From: Microbacterium sp. SORGH_AS_0969
GTDB lineage: Bacteria > Actinomycetota > Actinomycetes > Actinomycetales > Microbacteriaceae
Reading direction: 5' to 3'
NCBI RefSeq assembly: GCF_030818255.1
Contig: NZ_JAUTAG010000001.1
Span: forward strand, 1,984,001 to 2,048,000
Length of the DNA: 64,000 nucleotides
Below the pieces are notes generated by a model. It was not told the DNA's origin. It made no database searches and saw only the letters and a list, made by a program, of their open reading frames with translations. Shown here piece after piece: positions 45,168-54,299 of this stretch. The stretch's first letter is position 1; every line of letters begins with the position of its first letter. The translations under genes were made by a program, and so were the position numbers.

Positions 45168-46679
45168 ATGACCCGCACGAAGCTCAAGAACGACCTCGAC
45201 GGCTACGAGGTCTGGTTCGTCACCGGCAGCCAGAACCTCTACGGCGAAGAGACCCTGAAGCAGGTCGCCGAGCAGTCGCAGGCCGTCGTCGAGGGGCTGA
45301 ACGGCCTCCCGGTGAAGGTCGTCTGGAAGCCCGTGCTGAAGGACTCCGACAGCATCCGCCGCATGGCGCTCGAGATCAACGGCCGCGACGACGTCATCGG
45401 CGTGATCGCGTGGATGCACACCTTCAGCCCCGCGAAGATGTGGATCTCCGGCCTCGACGCCCTGCAGAAGCCGCTCCTCCACCTGCACACGCAGGCCAAC
45501 GTCGAGCTGCCCTGGAACGACATCGACTTCGACTTCATGAACCTCAACCAGGCCGCGCACGGCGACCGCGAGTTCGGGTACATCCAGACGCGCCTCGGAG
45601 TCTCGCGCAAGACCGTCGTCGGTCACGTGTCGAACCCGGCCGTGCGCCAGCAGATTGAGGACTGGGAGCGCGCCGCTGCCGGCTGGACTGCCGCCCGCAC
45701 CCTCAAGCTCGCGCGCTTCGGCGACAACATGCGCTTCGTCGCGGTCACCGAGGGCGACAAGACCGAGGCCGAGCTGCGTTTCGGCGTGCAGGTCAACACG
45801 TGGGGCGTCAACGAGCTCGTCGAGGCCGTCGAGAAGGCGTCGGATGCCGACATCGACGCGCTCGTGCAGGAGTACGTCGACAGCTACGACGTCGTCGACG
45901 AACTGCTCCCCGGCGGCGCGCGTCACCAGTCGCTCCGCGACGGCGCGGCGATCGAGCTGGGCCTGCGCTCGTTCCTCGAAGAGGGCGGCTTCGGTGCCTT
46001 CACCACGTCGTTCGAAGACCTCGGTGCCCTGAAGCAGCTCCCCGGTCTCGCGGTCCAGCGCCTCATGGCCGAGGGCTACGGCTTCGGCGCCGAGGGCGAC
46101 TGGAAGACGGCGATCCTCGTGCGCGTCGCAAACGTGATGGGCGCGGGCCTCCCCGGCGGCGCCTCGCTCATGGAGGACTACACCTACGACCTCGTCCCCG
46201 GCTCCGAGCGCATCCTCGGCGCGCACATGCTCGAGGTCTCGCCCTCGCTCACGACGAAGAAGCCGCGCCTTGAGATCCACGAGCTCGGCATCGGCGGCAA
46301 GGACGACCCGGTGCGCCTGGTCTTCACCGCCGACCCCGGCCCCGCGCTCGTGGTCGCGATGAGCGACATGCGCGACCGCTTCCGCCTCGTGGCGAACGTC
46401 GTCGAGAACGTCGACGCCCCCGACCTGCCGAAGCTCCCCGTCGGCCGCGCCGTGTGGAAGCCGGCCCCGGACTTCGCGACCTCGGCCGGCTGCTGGCTCG
46501 CCGCCGGTGCCGCGCACCACACCGTCATGACGACGGCCGTGGGTATCGAGGTGTTCCGCGACTTCGCCGAGATCGCCAAGACCGAACTCGTCGTCATCGA
46601 CGAGGACACGACGGTCCGCGGTTTCCAGAGCGAGCTGCGCTGGAACCAGGCGTACTACCGCCTGGCCCAGGGCTTGTAA
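45168..46679 (+). CDS. araA: L-arabinose isomerase
   Basis: A 503-residue manganese enzyme that converts L-arabinose to L-ribulose. Start [52 protein letters not shown] and [15 protein letters not shown] are strong AraA signatures with the conserved metal-binding Glu and His. Length is standard. AAAAGGA precedes the ATG. Last gene of the operon; a terminator follows. Confidence 0.98.
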   Translation: MTRTKLKNDLDGYEVWFVTGSQNLYGEETLKQVAEQSQAVVEGLNGLPVKVVWKPVLKDSDSIRRMALEINGRDDVIGVIAWMHTFSPAKMWISGLDALQKPLLHLHTQANVELPWNDIDFDFMNLNQAAHGDREFGYIQTRLGVSRKTVVGHVSNPAVRQQIEDWERAAAGWTAARTLKLARFGDNMRFVAVTEGDKTEAELRFGVQVNTWGVNELVEAVEKASDADIDALVQEYVDSYDVVDELLPGGARHQSLRDGAAIELGLRSFLEEGGFGAFTTSFEDLGALKQLPGLAVQRLMAEGYGFGAEGDWKTAILVRVANVMGAGLPGGASLMEDYTYDLVPGSERILGAHMLEVSPSLTTKKPRLEIHELGIGGKDDPVRLVFTADPGPALVVAMSDMRDRFRLVANVVENVDAPDLPKLPVGRAVWKPAPDFATSAGCWLAAGAAHHTVMTTAVGIEVFRDFAEIAKTELVVIDEDTTVRGFQSELRWNQAYYRLAQGL

Positions 46680-46684
46680 GACCC

Positions 46685-46720
46685 CGCCGTCCCCGGTTCC
46701 TTCGATGATCCGGGGGCGGT
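46685..46720 (+). terminator. Terminator after araA
   Basis: CCGCC-GT-CCCCGG pairs with CCGGGG-GCGG around a 13-nt loop, beginning 5 nt after the stop codon. Confidence 0.65.
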
Positions 46721-46850
46721 GCGGCACTCGCGCGTCTCGCTCTCTCGGGGCGCGTGCCGCGGACTCGTAGTGGCGGTGGGCTGCCACGGGTCCGGGGCAT
46801 TTCTGTGCCCGGCGCACGTCTGTGTTCGGGGCTGGCCGCGGGCGGTAGCC

Positions 46851-46936
46851 GTGCCGTCGGGCGGAGTTCGGCCCCGACACGCCGCTACGGCGAGCGGCGT
46901 CAGGGCGTGTCGCCCCTGAACTCCGCCTGACGGTAC
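46851..46936. repeat. Long imperfect inverted repeat in the 46680-47040 gap
   Basis: Two 33-nt arms (46851-46883 and 46904-46936) match at 27 positions, sharing CGGAGTTC and GACACGCC blocks, around a 20-nt loop. No gene seen in this gap. It could be a structured RNA or a decayed repeat. Confidence 0.6.
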
Positions 46937-47040
46937 GCCCGCCGGCGCCCGCGGGCCGCCGCAGCCGCGAAAGGGTGTTCGGCCCGCACCGTGTCGGGAC
47001 ATGGATGCCGAGGACAGGCGCCGCGCACCCCGGGGCGAAC

Positions 47041-47343
47041 TCAGGGCCGACCGACGGGATTCTGACGTCCGGCGTCGGGGCCGTGCTCGGTGGTGAAGCG
47101 CCGGAGGCGACGCACCGCGCCGATCACTCGAACCACGGCGAACACCCCGAGGACGACGAATGTGATCGCGAATCCCCAGCGCCACCACGGGGCGTCGGCC
47201 CCCTCGGAAACGAGGGTCCACACGCTGCCCGCCGTCAGGAACACGGCGCCGACCAGCGTGCAGATCGCCGCTGTCCGTGCGCGATCGAGTCGCATCCGCT
47301 GCTGGATCAGCGACATCGCCTCGGGCTCTTCGTCAGAGGTCAT
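47041..47343 (-). CDS. Small two-helix membrane protein
   Basis: A 100-residue protein with a charged N-terminus (MTSDEEPEAMSLIQQRMRLDRAR), two hydrophobic helices (about 24-44 and 66-86) and an Arg-rich C-terminal tail. No known domain. It starts 2 nt after the dGTPase stop, suggesting co-transcription with dgt. Confidence 0.75.
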   Translation of the reverse strand: MTSDEEPEAMSLIQQRMRLDRARTAAICTLVGAVFLTAGSVWTLVSEGADAPWWRWGFAITFVVLGVFAVVRVIGAVRRLRRFTTEHGPDAGRQNPVGRP

Positions 47344-47345
47344 GC

Positions 47346-48869
47346 TCACAGCCGCTGCCCCAGCGACCACAACCGATCAGCCCGCCCCGAGATCGCCTCG
47401 GACAGCGCGAACGCCTGCGAATCGGTGAGGGATGCCACGTAGTCGACGATTCCGCGAGAGCGCGCGAGCGTCTCGGCTTCGGCATCCGACGGTCGACGTT
47501 CCGCCGGCAGCGCCGCGTACTGCTCCCGGGCCAGCGCGATGAGTTCGCGGAGGCGCCGCGGGGTGCGGGCGCGGTCGAGGTCGTCGTCGAGCCACTCACC
47601 GAGGGCGCGCACCGACCGGGCGAGGATGCGGCTCATGCCGCGCTGCTGGATCGCCAGGTCGGGGCGGCTGAGCACGAAGCGCTTGTGCACGAACTTCAGC
47701 ACCTCGACGTGGTGCCAGGCCCACGGCGAGAGCACCACGGGTCCGGCGCGCGGGGTGTCGAGCGGGCGCAGGCGCGCGGACTCCTGGAACCGACGGATCC
47801 ACCGGTCGGTGAAGGCGGCGAGCCGGCGCTCGGCCGTCAACGAGCCGTCGAACGGGCGGGCGAGCAGGTCGGTGACCATCTCGGCATCCACATCGCTGAC
47901 GGCGGCGAGGAAGGCCTCGTCGTCGGCGATCCACGGGTCGTCGCGGCGCATCTTTCGGCGCAGGCGCTCCAGTCCCGCGCCCGGCGCGAGCTCGGCGCGC
48001 ACCTCCGCGTCGTCGCGCGAGCGCCACTCGAGCACGTCGTCGAGCCAGCCGCGGAACTCCGCCGCGATCGGCGCGTGATCGAGGATCCCCGCGCGGTAGA
48101 AGTCGTCGACGTCGTGCACCGAGTACGCGATGTCGTCGGCAAGGTCCATCACGGCACCCTCGATGCTCTGGCGGAGGGGCTCGGCATCCACCCCCTGCCG
48201 GGCTTCGTCGAGGTCGTCGAGGTCGAGGTCGTACGCCGAGTACTTGTGCACGCGATACGCGCCGTCGGAAGAGCGGCGGATGCCACGGGGCGGGCCGATC
48301 CGTTCGATGTCACGGGCTTCGACCGACGGCGCCCACGGGTACTTCGCCGAGGCGGCGCGCACGGCCGCGGTGAGATTCAGGCCGCGCGGGGCGTTCTCGA
48401 CCACGTCGAGGGCGGTGAGGATGCGGTAGGTCTGCGCGTTGCCCTCGAAGCCGTCGGGAAGACCGAGCTCGTCGCGCGCGAGGCGATCGAGCGTCGACTC
48501 GCCCAGGTGGCCGAAGGGGGGATGGCCGAGGTCGTGCGCGTAGGCGGCGGCCTCGACGACGGTGGCGTTGCAGACGTCGCCCTCGCCCGCTTGGCGTGCG
48601 CGCGTGTTGAGCTGCAGCGCGACGACCCGCGCGATCGCGCTCACCTTGAGGGTGTGCGTGAGCCGGTTGTGCACGGGCGCGGCCCCGATGGACGGCGAGA
48701 CGACCTGCGTCACGGCTGACAGCCGCGAGAAGTAGGGCGAGAACTGGATCCGCTCGAGGTCGATCGACCACGGATCGGCCCGGGCGTCGTCGTGGTCGGG
48801 GTGGATCCGGGATGCCGGGTTGCCGACGACGGTCTCGGTCCGGGCGGGGGTCTCCTCGTGCAGCGTCAT
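47346..48869 (-). CDS. dgt: Deoxyguanosinetriphosphate triphosphohydrolase family protein
   Basis: A 507-residue HD-domain dNTPase. FSPYFSRLSAVTQV, then H72 (NRLTHTLKV), H112/D113 (YAHDLGHPPFGH) and a later D (DLADDIAYSVHD) form the HD metal site. It hydrolyses dGTP or other dNTPs to the nucleoside and triphosphate, and in bacteria affects nucleotide pools and phage defence. GAAGGA precedes the ATG. Divergent from a small gene pair of unknown function. Confidence 0.95.
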   Translation of the reverse strand: MTLHEETPARTETVVGNPASRIHPDHDDARADPWSIDLERIQFSPYFSRLSAVTQVVSPSIGAAPVHNRLTHTLKVSAIARVVALQLNTRARQAGEGDVCNATVVEAAAYAHDLGHPPFGHLGESTLDRLARDELGLPDGFEGNAQTYRILTALDVVENAPRGLNLTAAVRAASAKYPWAPSVEARDIERIGPPRGIRRSSDGAYRVHKYSAYDLDLDDLDEARQGVDAEPLRQSIEGAVMDLADDIAYSVHDVDDFYRAGILDHAPIAAEFRGWLDDVLEWRSRDDAEVRAELAPGAGLERLRRKMRRDDPWIADDEAFLAAVSDVDAEMVTDLLARPFDGSLTAERRLAAFTDRWIRRFQESARLRPLDTPRAGPVVLSPWAWHHVEVLKFVHKRFVLSRPDLAIQQRGMSRILARSVRALGEWLDDDLDRARTPRRLRELIALAREQYAALPAERRPSDAEAETLARSRGIVDYVASLTDSQAFALSEAISGRADRLWSLGQRL

Positions 48870-49057
48870 CGGGTCCTTCCGCGGCGTCAGCGTGGTGCAT
48901 CAACGCTAACGCCGTTGCGAGCTCACGCGCGGAAGTCGACGAGGCGACTCGCGTCCATCGAGCTCCGGGGAGGCTGTGGACAGCGGATCGTGTTTGCCGT
49001 GCCGCCGGTACTTTCGTTGTGAGCCCGGGACATCGCGTCGCGGTGACACGAAAACGG

Positions 49058-49624
49058 ATGAACAACATGATTCAGAATGATGAGCCGATCGTGGTGGAGG
49101 CGCCCCCCGCGTCTTCGAGTTCCAGATTCGATGTCCGTAAAGCTGCGCTGCTCGGCGTCGGCGCTCTCGTATTCCTCGCCGTCGGTGCAATCGGAGGGCG
49201 TCTGTTTCCCCCGTTCGTCCTCGACGAGGGGTTTTGGCGAGACTTCGTGACGTCCGCGGGGTTCGGTGGGGTCGCGGCACTCGCCGCGGCGGCCATCGCG
49301 TTCGGCGCTGCGTGGTACACCAGTCATCGATCGACTCTGAATGCCGCCGCTGACCGGAGGCAACGTGACATCGCGGCCGAGGATGACCGCCTGCAACGAG
49401 AAGTCGCGGATCAAAGAGCGCAGTGGTGGGCCCGATTTACGTGGGCAACCGAGAGAGCACTCGACCCGCGACATCGAAACGTCGGTCTGGTGAGCATGAT
49501 CGGGCTGGTGGGCCACCCTTGGGCCAGCCCGGAAGACACCGACATCGCCGACGCCGTTGCCGACGTCCTCGACAAGTTGGATACTGGAACCCCCGATGGG
49601 GGAGCAGAAGGAGGTGAGAGATGA
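49058..49624 (+). CDS. Unknown membrane-anchored protein with coiled coil
   Basis: A 188-residue protein not recognised as any family. It has two hydrophobic segments (about 28-50 and 68-90), then a charged heptad-like stretch (ADRRQRDIAAEDDRLQREVADQRAQ is the core) and an Ala/Asp-rich end. The region is visibly less GC-rich than its neighbours, which hints at horizontal acquisition. An in-frame ATG 9 nt downstream is a possible start. Its stop overlaps the next gene's ATG, so the two are coupled. Confidence 0.7.
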   Translation: MNNMIQNDEPIVVEAPPASSSSRFDVRKAALLGVGALVFLAVGAIGGRLFPPFVLDEGFWRDFVTSAGFGGVAALAAAAIAFGAAWYTSHRSTLNAAADRRQRDIAAEDDRLQREVADQRAQWWARFTWATERALDPRHRNVGLVSMIGLVGHPWASPEDTDIADAVADVLDKLDTGTPDGGAEGGER

Positions 49625-49845
49625 CGTCCACTAGTGATGAGACTCGTGACCTCGTCCGCCGGCTCCGCGAAAAAACGCGCCGGGTCAAAGCCCAGCGCGA
49701 TTCGGGTGAGCAGACGGTGAAGACCTCCAGATCGGGACAGTACGTCATCGTCTCCCGCTCAGGGGGCTCGACCGGACGGTCCGTCTCAAGTGTGCACGGC
49801 GAGCCTCTCCCGCCGTCGCCCCGAACTCCTCGCTCTGCCGCCTGA
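49621..49845 (+). CDS. Small basic protein coupled to the gene before it
   Basis: A 74-residue, Arg/Ser-rich protein (MTSTSDETRDLVRRLREKTRRV...). The N-terminal half can form a basic helix; the C-terminus is Ser/Pro-rich and probably disordered. No family recognised. The ATGA overlap implies co-translation with the membrane protein, so they may act together. Confidence 0.6.
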   Translation: MTSTSDETRDLVRRLREKTRRVKAQRDSGEQTVKTSRSGQYVIVSRSGGSTGRSVSSVHGEPLPPSPRTPRSAA

Positions 49846-49938
49846 CCGGCTGTGCGTGCGCAGATCGCGCCGCTCATTCTGCCTCGCCACCCCTGACGCC
49901 TGCGGACGGTGTTCAGACAGCGAGGAGCGCCGCGATGA

Positions 49939-49967
49939 GGAGGGCGGCACCTCCCGCGCCGCCCTCC
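49939..49967. terminator. Terminator between convergent genes
   Basis: A perfect 10-bp stem GGAGGGCGGC/GCCGCCCTCC with a 9-nt loop, placed between the small gene pair and the GH3 gene. Confidence 0.75.
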
Positions 49968-49980
49968 CACATGTGCGGCA

Positions 49981-52377
49981 TCAGCCCCGGCGCACCACCA
50001 CCTCGACCACGCGGGCGTCGTCGGGACCGAGCTCGTAGGTCGGGCCGGTGACGCGCAGACGCACCGCCTCGTCGACCTCGGCGCACGACGACCCCAGCCG
50101 CAGCTCGATCTCGCCCGGCTCGACCACACGGCGCATCGCGCGATCGCTGTACGCCAGGCGTGACGCGGGCACCGTGAACCGGATCTCGGCGCTCTCGCCG
50201 GGATCGAGCTCGACCCGTGCATACGCGACGAGCGCGGCCAGGGGCCGTGTGACGCTCGCGCCCGTGCGGTGCGTGTACACCTGCACGACGTCGGCTCCGC
50301 GCACGGTGCCGGTGTTCGTGACCTGCGCCGACACGGTGAACGCGTCGCCCGCGCGGACCTCGGGCGAGGTTCCGGATGCCGAGATCGCGGCGCTCCGCGA
50401 AGCATCACCGGCGCGGAGCCCGGCGGATGCCGCGCCCCCGCGCCCGGACCCCGCCCCCACCCCGTCCACCCGCAGCTCCCCGCGCGCGAACGTCGTGTAC
50501 GACAGCCCGAACCCGAACGGCCGCACGGGCGTCGGGTCGGTGCTCGTCACACCCGACGGTCCGCCGAGCAGCGGATGCAGGTACGAGTACGGCTGCGCCC
50601 CGGCGGAGCGGGGGAGCGAGACGGGCAGGCGCCCGGACGGCGTGGCATCCCCCGCCAGAAGCGCAGCGAGTGCGGGCCCGCCCTCCTCGCCCGGGAAGAA
50701 CGCCTGCAGCACCGCCGCGGGACCGGCGTTGCCGTCGAGCGCCCAGCTCAGCGCATACGGGCGACCGGTCAGCAGCACGAGCACCACGGGGGTTCCGGTC
50801 GCGACGATCGCCTCGACGAGCTGCCGCTGCACACCGGGGAGCTCGAGCGAGTCGGCGTCGTTGCCTTCGCCGACGGTTCCGCGTCCGAAGAGCCCGGCGC
50901 GGTCGCCGACGACGACGATCGCGACGTCGGCGTCCCGCGCCACCGCGGACGCCTCGGCGAAGCCCGAGGTGTCGTCACCCTCCACGGCGCAGCCGAACGC
51001 GTACGACACCTCGCCGAACCGCTCGACGAGCGCCTCGTGCAGGGTCGGCAGCGAGAAGCCGAGCGGCACCCCGGGGTGGTGCGCGAGCACGTGGTTCGCG
51101 AACGAGTAGCACCCCATCAGCGCCTCCGCGCTGTCGGAGTTGGGCCCGATCACCGCGATCCGTCCCGGCGTCGTGAGGGGGAGCACTCCGTCGTTGCGCA
51201 GTAGCACCGCGCTCTCGAGAGCGAGACGTCGGGCGAGCGCCCGGTGCTCGGCATCGTCGAGGTCGATCTCGGTCGGGGCGTCGGCGAAGTCGGCATCCAG
51301 GAGTCCGAGGTCCTCCTTCTCGGCGAGCACGCGCGCGACGGCACGATCGACCACGGCTTCGGGAAGGGCTCCGGATGCCACCCGCTCGGCGAGGTGCGGA
51401 TACGCGTCGGGGCCGGGCAGCTCGACGTCGATCCCCGCCTCGAGGGCGAGCTGGGCCGCTTCGCCGAGGGAGCCCGCGATGCCGTGCATCGAGCGGAGGA
51501 ACTCCACGGCGAAGTAGTCCGAGACCACCGTTCCGTCGAAGCCCCAGCGCCGGCGGAGCAGGTCGGTGAGCAGCTCGGGGCTCGATGCCACGGGTACGCC
51601 GTCGATCTCGACGTACGCGTTCATCACCGAACGCGCGCCTCCGTCGCGCACGGCCATCTCGAACGGCGGGAGGAAGACGTCCTGCAGCTCGCGCGGCCCG
51701 GCCGACACGGGGGCGTGGTTGCGTCCGGCCCGCGAGCCGGAGTACCCCACGAAGTGCTTCAGCGTCGCGTGCACCCCCGCACTCTGGAGGCCCCGCACGT
51801 ACGCCGTACCGATGGTTCCCACGACGTACGGGTCCTCCGCGATGCACTCGTCGACGCGGCCCCAGCGGGGGTCGCGCACGACATCCAGCACGGGCGACAG
51901 CCCCTGATGCACGCCGAGATCGCGCATCGAGCGACCGATCGCGGATGCCATGAGCTCGATGGCATCCGGATCGAACGAGGCACCCCACGCGAGCGGTGTC
52001 GGGAAGGTCGCGGCCTTCCACGCGGCGAAGCCGGTGAGGCACTCCTCGTGGACCAGGGCCGGGATGCCGAGCCGTGTCTCGTTCTTCAGACGACGCTGCT
52101 CGCCCCACAGCCATTCGGCGCGCTCGATCGGGTCGACGGGCCGCGTGCCGTAGACGCGAGTGAGGTGGCCGAGGCCGTGCACGGTGGCATCCGCGTAGGC
52201 GGTGGAGGTGACCTTCTCGCCCGACAGGGGCGCGACGACCTCGTCGCCCTGGTCGACCCAGTAGCCGACGAGCTGCGCGAGCTTCTCGTCGAGCGTCATC
52301 TCGGCGACGAGGGCCTGAACGCGCGGAGAGACGCCGGACGTGAGGGCAGCACCGACGTCGGTGTGGTGGATGGTCAT
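49981..52377 (-). CDS. Glycoside hydrolase family 3 beta-glycosidase
   Basis: A 798-residue GH3 enzyme without signal peptide, so cytoplasmic. The (beta/alpha)8 domain has LVHEECLTG, DVVRDPRWGRVDECIAEDP and KHFVGYSG; the nucleophile is the Asp in GTVVSDYFAVEF (near residue 287). The alpha/beta sandwich and a fibronectin-III-like C-terminal domain (GFGLSYTTF onward) follow, split by a Ser/Ala/Gly insert. It removes glucose or xylose from beta-linked oligosaccharides brought in by the ABC genes directly upstream, with which it forms one leftward operon. Confidence 0.95.
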   Translation of the reverse strand: MTIHHTDVGAALTSGVSPRVQALVAEMTLDEKLAQLVGYWVDQGDEVVAPLSGEKVTSTAYADATVHGLGHLTRVYGTRPVDPIERAEWLWGEQRRLKNETRLGIPALVHEECLTGFAAWKAATFPTPLAWGASFDPDAIELMASAIGRSMRDLGVHQGLSPVLDVVRDPRWGRVDECIAEDPYVVGTIGTAYVRGLQSAGVHATLKHFVGYSGSRAGRNHAPVSAGPRELQDVFLPPFEMAVRDGGARSVMNAYVEIDGVPVASSPELLTDLLRRRWGFDGTVVSDYFAVEFLRSMHGIAGSLGEAAQLALEAGIDVELPGPDAYPHLAERVASGALPEAVVDRAVARVLAEKEDLGLLDADFADAPTEIDLDDAEHRALARRLALESAVLLRNDGVLPLTTPGRIAVIGPNSDSAEALMGCYSFANHVLAHHPGVPLGFSLPTLHEALVERFGEVSYAFGCAVEGDDTSGFAEASAVARDADVAIVVVGDRAGLFGRGTVGEGNDADSLELPGVQRQLVEAIVATGTPVVLVLLTGRPYALSWALDGNAGPAAVLQAFFPGEEGGPALAALLAGDATPSGRLPVSLPRSAGAQPYSYLHPLLGGPSGVTSTDPTPVRPFGFGLSYTTFARGELRVDGVGAGSGRGGAASAGLRAGDASRSAAISASGTSPEVRAGDAFTVSAQVTNTGTVRGADVVQVYTHRTGASVTRPLAALVAYARVELDPGESAEIRFTVPASRLAYSDRAMRRVVEPGEIELRLGSSCAEVDEAVRLRVTGPTYELGPDDARVVEVVVRRG

Positions 52378-52384
52378 GATCGGA

Positions 52385-53269
52385 TCAGCCCTTCACGGCG
52401 CCGGTCAGGCCACCGACGATGCGCCGCTCGAACACGCTGAAGAACAGCAGAGCGGGGATCATCGACAGCGAGGTGAATGCGAGCACGCGCGCGGTGTCGA
52501 CCGAGTACTGCGAGGCGAAGGCCTGCGTCCCGAGCGGCAGCGTGAAAGCGGCTTCGTTGTTGAGGATGAACAGCGGCAGCATGTACGAGTTCCAGCTGTT
52601 GACGAAGGCCAGGATGCCGACCGTCACGACCGCGGGAACGGCGAGCGGCAGCACCATGCGCCAGAAGAAGCCGAGGCGACCGAGCCCGTCGATCGACGAG
52701 GCCTCTTGCAGCTCGTTCGGGATCGCGGCGAGGAACGGCGACAGGATGATGATCGTCAACGGCAGGGCGAACGCGATCTGCGGCACGATGACGCCCGCGA
52801 GCGAGTTCATCAGCCCGAGGTTGCGCACGAGGATGTACAGCGGCGTGATGGCCACGGTCATCGGGAACATCAGGCCCGCGGTGAACAGGGCGTACACCGC
52901 GCCGCGGCCGCGGAAGCGATAGCGCGACAGGGCGTAGGCGGCCATGAGGCCCAGCGCCACGACGAACAGGGTCGTCGCGACGGCCGCGATCGCCGAGTTG
53001 CCGACCTGACCCCAGAAGGTGGGGCTCGCCAGCACGTCCGCGTAGTTCTCCCAGTTCCAGCGCGTGGGGAAGCCGGACGGATCGACGGTGATCTCGGCGT
53101 TCGAGCGGAAGCCGCCGAGGATGATGTACACCACCGGTGCGAGCATCACGCCGATGAGCAGCAGGGCGACGAATCCCACGATCACGGACGAGCCGCGGTT
53201 CGCCCCGGCGGGGCGTCGACGGGACGCGTTGGCGCCCCGCGGGGTGACGAGGGTGGCGGTGGCGGTCAC
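52385..53269 (-). CDS. Carbohydrate ABC permease, MalG/CUT1 type
   Basis: A 294-residue membrane protein with about six helices and the EAA loop ELQEASSIDGLGRLGFFWRMVLP, which docks to the ATPase. The GTG start at 53269 has GGAGG upstream and overlaps the stop of the other permease. No ATPase gene lies in the operon; CUT1 importers of actinobacteria usually share a common MsiK-type ATPase encoded elsewhere. Confidence 0.95.
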   Translation of the reverse strand: MTATATLVTPRGANASRRRPAGANRGSSVIVGFVALLLIGVMLAPVVYIILGGFRSNAEITVDPSGFPTRWNWENYADVLASPTFWGQVGNSAIAAVATTLFVVALGLMAAYALSRYRFRGRGAVYALFTAGLMFPMTVAITPLYILVRNLGLMNSLAGVIVPQIAFALPLTIIILSPFLAAIPNELQEASSIDGLGRLGFFWRMVLPLAVPAVVTVGILAFVNSWNSYMLPLFILNNEAAFTLPLGTQAFASQYSVDTARVLAFTSLSMIPALLFFSVFERRIVGGLTGAVKG

Positions 53270-54288
53270 TTGGTGCCTCCCGTGAGGGCGCCGGCCGTGT
53301 CGCGACGCAGCACGAACCGCTGATAGATGAGGGCGACGGCGAGCGAGATGAGGAACATCACCACGGCCACCGCGCTGCCGTATCCGAAGCTGCCGGCGTT
53401 GCGGCCGTTGGCCACCATGTACGTGGCCATGGTCGAGGTGCCCGCGGTCGAGGCGACGTATTGGCCCCAGATGATCCAGACGAGGTCGAACAGCTGCAGC
53501 GAGCCGATGATCGACAGGAACGCCCAGATGCGGATGGTCGGACCCATCAGGGGCAGAACGATGTGCCGCTGAATCTGCCAGTACGAGGCGCCGTCGATCG
53601 CGGCGGCCTCGCTGAGCTCCTCGGGGATGCCCTGGAGCCCGGCGAGGAAGAGGATCACGGCGAAGCCGATGTACTTCCACGTGATGATGATGAGCAGCGT
53701 CCAGATCGCGAGAGCCGGGTCGGAGATCCAGTCGGCGCGGAGTGCTCCGAGGCCGATCTTCTCGAGCATCCCGTTCATCGCGCCGCTCGACTGGAGCATG
53801 AGGCCCCACCCGAGGCCCACGACGACCTCGGAGATGACGTAGGGCACGAAGATCAGCACGCGGATGAGCGACTGCGCCCGCATCTTGCGGTTCAGCAGCA
53901 GCGCGAGACCGAGCGCGAGAGGCCCCTGCAGCACGAGCGAGCCGACGACGATGAACGCGTTGTGGCCGAGCGCCTCGTGGAAGGCGGGGTCGGTGAGGAT
54001 CGTGACGTAGTTGCGGATGCCGACGAAGTCGGTGGGCGTGCCGAACCCCGACCACTTGTAGAAGCCGTAGTAGGCGGCGAGGACCACCGGGAGGATGACG
54101 AACGAGACGAAGACGACCAGGGCGGGGCCGAGGAGGATCGCGAGCTCGCCGCGGATACGCCAGTTCTCGCGGCGGCGCCGGACGGGCGACCGCCCGGCCG
54201 AGGGGGTGCGCGGGGCACCCTCCTCGGCCAGGCGGCGACCGGCGACGTCGTCGGACGCGGTGGCGACCGGATGACGCACGGTGGTCAT
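53266..54288 (-). CDS. Carbohydrate ABC permease, MalF/CUT1 type
   Basis: A 340-residue membrane protein with a long basic cytoplasmic N-terminus (VRRRRENWRIRGEL), six or more helices and the EAA loop ELSEAAAIDGASYWQIQRHIVLP. It pairs with the MalG-type protein after it to form the channel. It follows the binding protein gene by 11 nt. Confidence 0.95.
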   Translation of the reverse strand: MTTVRHPVATASDDVAGRRLAEEGAPRTPSAGRSPVRRRRENWRIRGELAILLGPALVVFVSFVILPVVLAAYYGFYKWSGFGTPTDFVGIRNYVTILTDPAFHEALGHNAFIVVGSLVLQGPLALGLALLLNRKMRAQSLIRVLIFVPYVISEVVVGLGWGLMLQSSGAMNGMLEKIGLGALRADWISDPALAIWTLLIIITWKYIGFAVILFLAGLQGIPEELSEAAAIDGASYWQIQRHIVLPLMGPTIRIWAFLSIIGSLQLFDLVWIIWGQYVASTAGTSTMATYMVANGRNAGSFGYGSAVAVVMFLISLAVALIYQRFVLRRDTAGALTGGTK

Positions 54289-54299
54289 ATCGGGACTCC

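Noticed and set aside
46851..46936. tRNA or riboswitch
   Set aside because: The fold is a simple long hairpin without tRNA arms or a known aptamer core.
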